NCBI GenBank assembly: GCA_031082005.1
Contig: JAVHLR010000001.1
Span: 377,251 to 441,250, forward strand
Origin: Patescibacteria group bacterium
GTDB lineage: Bacteria > Patescibacteriota > Patescibacteriia > 2-12-FULL-60-25
Length of the DNA: 64,000 nt
Direction: 5' to 3'
A program made the position numbers and the translations under genes. Positions within the stretch are counted from its first letter, which is position 1. Each line of letters opens with the position of its first letter. The notes beneath the pieces were generated by a model. It saw only the letters and a program-made list of their open reading frames with translations, made no database searches and was not told where the DNA came from. Below are positions 57,735-64,000 of this stretch, piece by piece.

Positions 57735-59942
57735 ATGCGCTGTCCAAAATGCGATAAGTGGTTGACGCGAGCAAACCGATTCTGTCCCAATTGCGGGCAG
57801 ATCATGTCGCCAAAACACGATCAACCAAAGGTTCATCCTAGGGGACGGGTTGGGAGTTGGATTTTGATATTTGTCGCTTTATTGATCCTGGGAACATTTT
57901 CCCTCGGGGCGCTGACGGAAACCGAGACGATGTCTAACCAGCCATGGATCAAGGATGCGCTAGCCATCTTTGTCCTGCTGTGTGCGGCAGTGATAATCGG
58001 GCTTGTCGTCTATAAGTTCTTCCATCTCATCAGCCGAATATTTTCAAAAACCATCGCCAAACCGATCCTCTTGCCCATCCCTCTCGCCGTTGTTGCGGTC
58101 TTAGCCTTGGGCGCGTGGTATTTCCTCGGGAAAGCCAACCGTTACGACCTCGTTTCTGCGTTGCCCGTGATTCAGTCTAGCTTGGCGGAAGTAGTATCTG
58201 CAAAGATAGCGGGGGACATGCTCAATGATAAATCCAAAAAAGTATCGGTAGACTTAAGCTGGCAGGATGTCCAAGATAAGGCTTCTGCAGAATCCGGGAT
58301 ACTGGCCAACCTGGCCCTTGTACCAAGCTTGAATGAATACACGAAAGCGGCGACGGTGTGGACCGCGAAAATCCGCGATGAGGCAAAAGAGCATAAGGCT
58401 TGGTCATCCTTGCCGGATACGCCTGGTGATTTTTCATTAACGCTCAAGCCAAAACAAGCCGAAGATCTGCTCAAGGCTTCGGTCGTCAGGCTGGGCGCGC
58501 TCAAGTCGTTCGGCACAGCCGCCATGTTCCGTAAGGATACGCAGACCATGCGCTATGTCGCGGCCGAATTGCTGGTCCAGGAACATTGGTTACAAGGCTT
58601 GGCGCATTATCGCGAAGCAGGACTCTTCGTGGCGCTGATGCCGGCGGCGCAGGCATATTCGGCTGAAGGCAAGAAAGTGTGCTTCACCACGTGGAACGGC
58701 AAGCCGCTCTGTGCCACCGAGGTCCTTGATTCCATATCAGATATCCGAAGCGCTGCTTCAGCCTATGTTGCAGGAGATAAGGCTGCAGATAAGAGTTGGA
58801 CAGACGCCTGGTCCCAGGCTGCTGGAGTCATCGCGCAGTCCTTGGCTGCGAATGGCCACGCGCTCGAAGCTCAAGCCGTAATCGAAGCGAGAACCGAAGC
58901 AGCGCCGCCGGAGACGCAACGCGTACAGGAATTCAAGGAGCGCTGTCGAACCGTAGCCGGAACCATCGGTGGCGCTAATCAGATCGCGGACCATCTCCTC
59001 TCAACCGAGCGCGGGATTCACTGCGGATACAAACAGGAGCATGACACCTGCTGGCGCTATCTGACCGCGTCAGGCGATTTTTATAGCGGCGGCGACGTCG
59101 GTTGCCTGGAAGAGATCATTCCGCTCGACAAGCAGATTTTCATGGATGATTGCTACGCCTATGCCGGCACGGTCGGCGGCGCCAACCAGATCGTGGATCG
59201 TTTACCGACGACGGAGCGGGGGACGTATTGCGGATTCAAACGCAATCAGGACAATTGCTGGCGCTATCTGACGGAATCAGGCAGATATTTCGCTGGCGGT
59301 GACGATGGCTGCATCGAAATTAATCTTTTGCCGCGGAACATCGGGGTAACCCCGCCTGCCCCTGCAAGCACCCGAGTTGCAGAACCCAAAGCGGCGCAGC
59401 CCGTTACACCTACGGTCCAACCTAAACCGGCTACCAAGACACAGCCTACTCCTACGCCAAAACCAGCTCCGACGCCCTCGCCTACACCGACACCTACGCC
59501 GATAATCACACCCTCGCCTTCACCTGAACCCGTTCCGGAACCGACACCTACGCCAGCTCCGGCGTCGAAGGATTGGCGCGGTAACTATCAAGTCACGGCT
59601 TGGTCAGGGACTTGCATCAACGATCGAGGTCAAACGTGGGCTGCTGGTTCGCCTTACGGGACATGGGAAGTCGAATCTAACGGTCAGATGTGCGGCGCTT
59701 GCGGTTGTGCCACGGTTTCCCCGTCCGGCAGCTACGCGCTTGACTGCGTGGTACGCCAAGCGTGGGGGAATAATTATTGGACGATGAATGCGACCTTCAG
59801 TTCATCCGGCGATAGCGCAAGCGCACAAGGCACTTTCAGATACAAGACGGAGAGGCTGGTCGCAGAATACTCTTCCCAGGTCGAACCGAATTCGACGACT
59901 ATCTGCAGTTCGTCATTCACCCTTTCGAGATATTCCAATTGA
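57735..59942 (+). CDS. Zinc-ribbon membrane protein, paralogue 1
   Basis: 735 residues. N-terminal Cys4 ribbon MRCPKC...FCPNCG, then three hydrophobic helices (about 45-145), then a helical domain with LVQEHWLQGL. Two copies of a Cys/Trp module follow (GGANQI...TERG-x-x-CG...CWRYLT-SG...GGD-x-GC). Next comes a long Pro/Thr/Ser linker, then a C-terminal beta domain with CGACGC. The ribbon is cytoplasmic and the repeats outside if the helices are counted as three. Paralogue of the next gene. Confidence 0.75.
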   Translation: MRCPKCDKWLTRANRFCPNCGQIMSPKHDQPKVHPRGRVGSWILIFVALLILGTFSLGALTETETMSNQPWIKDALAIFVLLCAAVIIGLVVYKFFHLISRIFSKTIAKPILLPIPLAVVAVLALGAWYFLGKANRYDLVSALPVIQSSLAEVVSAKIAGDMLNDKSKKVSVDLSWQDVQDKASAESGILANLALVPSLNEYTKAATVWTAKIRDEAKEHKAWSSLPDTPGDFSLTLKPKQAEDLLKASVVRLGALKSFGTAAMFRKDTQTMRYVAAELLVQEHWLQGLAHYREAGLFVALMPAAQAYSAEGKKVCFTTWNGKPLCATEVLDSISDIRSAASAYVAGDKAADKSWTDAWSQAAGVIAQSLAANGHALEAQAVIEARTEAAPPETQRVQEFKERCRTVAGTIGGANQIADHLLSTERGIHCGYKQEHDTCWRYLTASGDFYSGGDVGCLEEIIPLDKQIFMDDCYAYAGTVGGANQIVDRLPTTERGTYCGFKRNQDNCWRYLTESGRYFAGGDDGCIEINLLPRNIGVTPPAPASTRVAEPKAAQPVTPTVQPKPATKTQPTPTPKPAPTPSPTPTPTPIITPSPSPEPVPEPTPTPAPASKDWRGNYQVTAWSGTCINDRGQTWAAGSPYGTWEVESNGQMCGACGCATVSPSGSYALDCVVRQAWGNNYWTMNATFSSSGDSASAQGTFRYKTERLVAEYSSQVEPNSTTICSSSFTLSRYSN

Positions 59943-59946
59943 TATT

Positions 59947-61707
59947 ATGCGTTGTAAAAAATGTCACATAAGGCTTCCGCCCTTTGCACGGTACTGTTCC
60001 GGTTGCGGGACGCGCGTAGAGTTGGAGCAGCGGCTCAAAGCGGAGTTTTCGATACTTCTGGCTATCGCCCTTTTCGTATCTGGCGTGCTAGGTGCCTCGT
60101 ATCTGTTGGGGGACGCTTTGCGCGTGCCTTCGCTCTCCGGCGTGGTCATGACGGCGGCGATAGCGGTGATGGTGCTTGGGATAGCGTTCGTCGTCCTCTT
60201 CCTGTTCGCTTTCATCGACCTGGTTCGCTTTGCACTGCATAAACCCAAATTCATCCCGCTGCCTCTTCTGACTCTCTTGCTTGTTGCCTTCGGTGGATAT
60301 GCGATATCCAGATCCACTGAATATAGCCGAACCGCCGTGAGCCTGCCGCTGTTGCAGTACAGCCTCACTGAAGCAGCCGCATCAGAACTTATGGGCGATA
60401 GGTTGGCGGAAGGGAAATCAGCCCCGTCAGGCTATTCTTGGTGGAAGGTGCAAAGCTCGTCGCAACGCACGGCACAAATCGTATCTGAACTCTCTGTTCC
60501 GGGAAACCTACAGGATTACAAGAAATCGATACTCGTCTGGGTGGCCAAGATGGCAGATGTCTCGAAGGATCCAAAGGGCTGGTCTTCGATCCCATCTGAA
60601 CCCGGCAGCTTTAACCTTTCGATCAACGACAACCGGGCAAGGAGTCTTTTCGCATCAAGCTTACAGGAAATTTCTGCACTTAAGGAATTCGGCGATACAG
60701 CGATCAAGAACAAAGATACCCAGACATTGCGGTACATAGCGGCCAGACTTCTGGTTCAGAAGCACTGGCTTCATGGTCTGGCGTCGTCGGATGATCCGGG
60801 ATTTTTCGCTTTGCTCCCCATCACTGCCGCACATGCGGCCGAGCCTCGGGGTGTCTGCGCTCCAGAACAAGACGGAAAGACGATTTGCCTCGATGTATTC
60901 CTCAACACGGTCGATGAACTGTATCAGTCATCTCTCGACGTTCTCGCTGCAAAAGAGGGGGCGGAGATTGCTTGGGAGACTGCCTGGAAAAGCGCGCAGG
61001 AAAAAGGACTAGTTACCTATGCCTTGGCAGAAGACGCTAAATATTCACCGACGGTCCAGGCTTTTGTCGACGATTGCTATGGGCTCGGTGGAGAGCTCGG
61101 CGACAAGCTGGCATCTCGCGACCGGATCATGACCGATGAGGCGGGATATGTCTGCAGCTTCCTCCGGGGGTCGAATAAATGTTGGCAGATGCTGACTTAC
61201 TCCGGCGTACGTTATTCATCTGGTGACAGAGCCTGCCCTCAAGAAAACGTTATCACAGCTTCCGACGCCGCACCCTGGTCTGTCGAGCCGGAAGCGGAAA
61301 AAACCAAATCCAGCCAACCAAGCACGAAAACTCCTCAACCGACAAAGCCGAAGGCCGTGAGTTGGGATGGAACTTATCATGTTACGGGCAAAATGGATTG
61401 CAGCGGCGACATCGCTGATTTGCCTCCGAGCATCCCAGTGGATACGCAAATCAGTATCGTGGGTAACACTATCACTGATGCGAGCGGAAAAAAGAATCAG
61501 ATCGATGCACAGGGACGTGCCACATTGTCGGGCACGACTTCCGTCGAAGGCCTGACCATGGCATATCGGACCGATTACAGATTCCAGATGGAGAATGGCG
61601 TGGCGACAGCTCGAGGGACAGCGACAGCAGGCATGTCGGCGTTAAGCGGCACCACGACATATACTGCACATTGCGCCGGCACGGTGACCGGCGTACGTGC
61701 GAATTGA
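59947..61707 (+). CDS. Zinc-ribbon membrane protein, paralogue 2
   Basis: 586 residues from ATG 59947, 4 nt after the previous stop; an open frame from 59788 would overlap paralogue 1 by 155 nt and lacks similarity. Same architecture as paralogue 1: a CKKC...CSGCG ribbon, three helices, a helical domain with KDTQTLRYIAARLLVQKHWLHGL, one diverged Cys/Trp module (YVCSFL...KCWQMLTYSG), a short Pro/Lys linker and a beta-rich end with a WDGTYHVTGKMDCSG opening. Tandem duplication with loss of one module, or gain in the other. Confidence 0.75.
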   Translation: MRCKKCHIRLPPFARYCSGCGTRVELEQRLKAEFSILLAIALFVSGVLGASYLLGDALRVPSLSGVVMTAAIAVMVLGIAFVVLFLFAFIDLVRFALHKPKFIPLPLLTLLLVAFGGYAISRSTEYSRTAVSLPLLQYSLTEAAASELMGDRLAEGKSAPSGYSWWKVQSSSQRTAQIVSELSVPGNLQDYKKSILVWVAKMADVSKDPKGWSSIPSEPGSFNLSINDNRARSLFASSLQEISALKEFGDTAIKNKDTQTLRYIAARLLVQKHWLHGLASSDDPGFFALLPITAAHAAEPRGVCAPEQDGKTICLDVFLNTVDELYQSSLDVLAAKEGAEIAWETAWKSAQEKGLVTYALAEDAKYSPTVQAFVDDCYGLGGELGDKLASRDRIMTDEAGYVCSFLRGSNKCWQMLTYSGVRYSSGDRACPQENVITASDAAPWSVEPEAEKTKSSQPSTKTPQPTKPKAVSWDGTYHVTGKMDCSGDIADLPPSIPVDTQISIVGNTITDASGKKNQIDAQGRATLSGTTSVEGLTMAYRTDYRFQMENGVATARGTATAGMSALSGTTTYTAHCAGTVTGVRAN

Positions 61708-61730
61708 TCGAACGGGCGTCAAGCGATCAA
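61704..61730. terminator. Hairpin between convergent genes
   Basis: TTGATCG/CGATCAA with a 13-nt loop between two stop codons; no T-run. Confidence 0.4.
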
Positions 61731-63538
61731 TACCCCTTGCCTATACAGGCTTGATTCGTCGGGCGGTAATTTGAGTTCAATCCCGGGTTTGTTTCAACGC
61801 TCTGTGTCTCTCCCATGTGGCTGATCCAAGTAGCGAACGCGCCTTCGAATTCGCTTGTCGGCCTGCGGTCTGAATATTCACCTGCGCCTGCAGCGGAGTA
61901 ATAGCAGTTTCCGCTTAGATTTGCGTTTCCCTGCAACCCGCTCAACCCTCCCAGTTCGTCAGCGTACCGAATCTGCGACATGAGCGTCGGCCAACCCGCT
62001 TCCTGCACGAAGATGTTGTTTCTGATGGTCGGATTGATGTTGGCTGGGCGCCCGGCTTCCGGCTCCCAGTCCTGGAAGATTACGCCGTAATACAGCGGCG
62101 CATGGTAATTCTTGCCGGCATTGATGACCGTGTTGTTCTCGACTAAGGCATTCTTGCTGGAGAAGAGCCCGATGCCAGCACCACCGCTGTTCCTGACTAG
62201 ATTGCCGCGAACGACTCCGCCGATGTTTTCGTAATATCCCGGATTCACCGTAAGATCGAAATATTCCGGGCTCGTATCAAAGCCGATGAGTATCCCGCCG
62301 GAGCCGGAATCCCAAATCTGATTGTTTATCACCCGGCAGTTCGTGGCACCGCCCTTGCAGTAGATCGCGTTGGAACATGTATTGTGGATGCGGTTGTTCT
62401 CGACCAGCAAGTTATCTCCGTTCACGTTATCGATGCCTTCGGCGTTGCAGTCATCGGGCGACTGCATAAGGCCGGTCGAATAGATCTCACTATTGCGGAT
62501 CGTCACATTGTCCACGTTCGGCTTGACCTTGATCGCATCGCGTCCGGTGTCGTGGATGATGCAATTCTCGATAGTCACGTCTTTGACGCCACTGCGGTCA
62601 GCCTCGCCCCAATCCCATTTTGTCTCCATGGAGATCCCATAGAATCCACCGACGATCTCGATATTTTTGATGATTGCGCCATCTGCATCCACATCAACTC
62701 TGACGGCGATATCTTCGCCTTCCGTTGCTGATGTCTTTATGATGGCCTTTTGCGCTCCGCTTGAGGTTAGCGTGATATGCGGCTCACGAACCCTGACTTC
62801 ACCTTCTTCGTACGTTCCTGGACCGATCGCTATTGTCGTATGCGGTTCTGCGATAGAAAGCGCGTGGGCAATCGTCTGAAAAGGTTTTGCGCTCGAGCCG
62901 TCTCCGCTTCCATTGTTGCCTGTCTTTGCGACGTAGATTGTCGCGGTGCTGCTGTCAGGAGGAGTCTGCGGCGGGGGATTGTCGGTGTTGCCGCTTTGAT
63001 CGGTTCCGCCGAGTAACGTTGCAAGAGTCTGGTATTTGTTGAGCAAGTAGGTCTTGGAGAAATCTGCGGAGGAATAGATGGGCAAACCTATCTTATAGCC
63101 GGTGAAGTAACCGACCGATAAGTCATTCACCTGCTTGGCCCAATCTACGCCGTACAGGTCCTTGGCGACCTGTTCACTCGTCACCCAGCGCAGTTCTCCA
63201 TTCTCTCCGACGGCATAGACTTTAGGATCGCTCGTGATCTTGATCATCTTGTATCCAGGACGATATCTGACGTTGCCTCCGATCTGCATGGCAGCCAGCT
63301 CCTGATCGGTTATCGTGACGACACCGCTAAAATCTCCGTACCAACTGAAGAAAGTCTTCTCATCGGGAAAGACGTAACGCTTCCCGTCGCTATGATAATG
63401 ATAGACGGCTGGTTGCGAAGCTTTGACCAAGGTGCCGCTGTTTACCGCGCCCGCTGTTTGCGGCGACGATATCGAGAAAAATACCGCAACCACACAAATT
63501 ACAGCAATCCGATATTTTGAGAAAGTGAAGTTATTCAT
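61727..63538 (-). CDS. Secreted right-handed beta-helix protein with shared N-terminal module
   Basis: 603 residues. Signal peptide ending near AGA (about residue 31). Residues 33-165 carry the same module as the 5399-7555 protein (GKRYVFP, TFFSWYG, IGGNV, PKVYAV, LRWVTSE, ADF). A Gln/Pro/Thr linker precedes TIYVAKTGNNGSGDGSSAKPFQTIAHAL, the usual start of pectate-lyase-like parallel beta-helices, then about 350 residues of N-x-x-I/V repeats (DVTIENC, NVTIRNSEIY, LVENNRIHN, ALVENNTVIN). No catalytic triad recognised. Possibly binds or cuts polysaccharide, or is purely structural. Confidence 0.85.
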   Translation of the reverse strand: MNNFTFSKYRIAVICVVAVFFSISSPQTAGAVNSGTLVKASQPAVYHYHSDGKRYVFPDEKTFFSWYGDFSGVVTITDQELAAMQIGGNVRYRPGYKMIKITSDPKVYAVGENGELRWVTSEQVAKDLYGVDWAKQVNDLSVGYFTGYKIGLPIYSSADFSKTYLLNKYQTLATLLGGTDQSGNTDNPPPQTPPDSSTATIYVAKTGNNGSGDGSSAKPFQTIAHALSIAEPHTTIAIGPGTYEEGEVRVREPHITLTSSGAQKAIIKTSATEGEDIAVRVDVDADGAIIKNIEIVGGFYGISMETKWDWGEADRSGVKDVTIENCIIHDTGRDAIKVKPNVDNVTIRNSEIYSTGLMQSPDDCNAEGIDNVNGDNLLVENNRIHNTCSNAIYCKGGATNCRVINNQIWDSGSGGILIGFDTSPEYFDLTVNPGYYENIGGVVRGNLVRNSGGAGIGLFSSKNALVENNTVINAGKNYHAPLYYGVIFQDWEPEAGRPANINPTIRNNIFVQEAGWPTLMSQIRYADELGGLSGLQGNANLSGNCYYSAAGAGEYSDRRPTSEFEGAFATWISHMGETQSVETNPGLNSNYRPTNQACIGKGY

Positions 63539-63759
63539 ATAGTTATCGTCGGATTTTTACAGAGTCATATCTTTAACAAAATCATCATCGACCCAAAAGC
63601 ACAAGCCTAACTGTTGATAAGTTCTTTTAAAGCTAAAAAAAGGGGATATTTTCGGCACGTTGCAGAACGACCAAAGTGCGTTATGACGGTCCCTGATGTC
63701 GATATTCCCAGGCTTATCTGCTGCTGTGTGTCACAGGCTGGGTCAAAATCAAAAAAAAA

Positions 63760-64000
63760 CTAAGGCATCGCACGCATGATATAGACCACGCCAGCCTTAT
63801 CATCGCTGATGAACAGCTTCCCGTCATCCGTCGCGATCAGATCGACCGGCCTCCCGATGGCTTGATTCTCTGACGTCAACCAACCGGTGATGAAATCTTG
63901 GATTTCGCCCGTCACGTTACCTTGTTCGTCCAAAGGTACCCTCACGACTTTATACCCTGTCGGAACGCTCCTGTTCCATGAACCATGATAGGCGATCAAT
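63760..64000 (-). CDS. PQQ-dependent sugar dehydrogenase-like protein, C-terminal fragment
   Basis: The C-terminal about 79 residues of a gene that continues beyond the window. Motifs AYHGSWNRSVPTGYKVVRVPL and GRPVDLIATDDGKLFISDDKAGVVYIM are those of soluble glucose/sorbosone dehydrogenase beta-propellers. In Patescibacteria such proteins may act as extracellular propellers without PQQ. The 220 bp before it (63539-63759) holds no gene that I can see. Confidence 0.85.
   Translation of the reverse strand, partial: LIAYHGSWNRSVPTGYKVVRVPLDEQGNVTGEIQDFITGWLTSENQAIGRPVDLIATDDGKLFISDDKAGVVYIMRAMP

Overview
The window looks like a chromosomal segment of a Patescibacteria (Candidate Phyla Radiation) bacterium. 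Several things point that way. AspRS lacks the bacterial GAD insert. A compact single-membrane type IV secretion locus (VirB6-like, PrgI, VirB4) is present. Two surface proteins share an N-terminal module that I associate with CPR genomes. Many housekeeping genes have a start codon placed directly after an extended -10 box. TGA is used as a stop, so the recoded CPR lineages are excluded. Placement below phylum level is not possible from sequence alone; an ABY1-type lineage is only a guess.

Layout. 0-5.3 kb: asnS, two small anchored proteins, aspS, palindromic repeats and one unknown gene. 5.4-7.6 kb: a secreted five-repeat protein. 7.7-11.2 kb: scpA-scpB, a D,D-carboxypeptidase and a glycosyltransferase. 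11.2-14.1 kb: initiator tRNA, an unknown secreted protein, a HAD protein and two more tRNAs. 14.3-27 kb: parA-parB, a (p)ppGpp synthetase/hydrolase, a J-motif coiled-coil protein, topA, dprA, pth, der and an LCP enzyme. 27.1-35.6 kb: the type IV secretion operon. 35.9-44.2 kb: comF, a patch of small accessory genes (VOC, DUF1801, DUF1697), tRNA-Ser, tspO, a DEAD-box helicase, a CDP-alcohol transferase, a GIY-YIG protein and a Pif1-like helicase. 44.5-53.2 kb: an unusual six-gene minus-strand cluster. 53.7-56.6 kb: a NrtR-type regulator, a zinc-ribbon protein, a structured RNA leader with tRNA-Ser, DUF1428 and a lipoprotein. 56.8-64 kb: envelope proteins, including tandem zinc-ribbon paralogues and a beta-helix protein, ending in a partial sugar-dehydrogenase-like gene.

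The most interesting region is 44.5-54.4 kb. In transcription order it encodes a pseudokinase, a vWA protein, a divergent adenylosuccinate-synthetase homologue, an unknown protein, a second vWA protein, and an apparently active protein kinase fused to an HxGH nucleotidylyltransferase. The cluster has a near-consensus promoter whose -10 and start site are covered by a 21-bp palindrome. A TTAGTGT element recurs in the promoter of the neighbouring NrtR-family gene. GC-rich hairpins separate most of the genes, and dispersed palindromic repeats flank the cluster. I do not recognise it as a described system. The parts suggest phosphorylation and metal-dependent protein contacts controlling synthesis of a nucleotide-type product, possibly linked to NAD metabolism; that is inference.

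A second candidate is an RNA of about 230 nt with its own promoter that leads into tRNA-Ser(GCT). It contains a long hairpin, a three-way junction and a copy of the tRNA 5' end.
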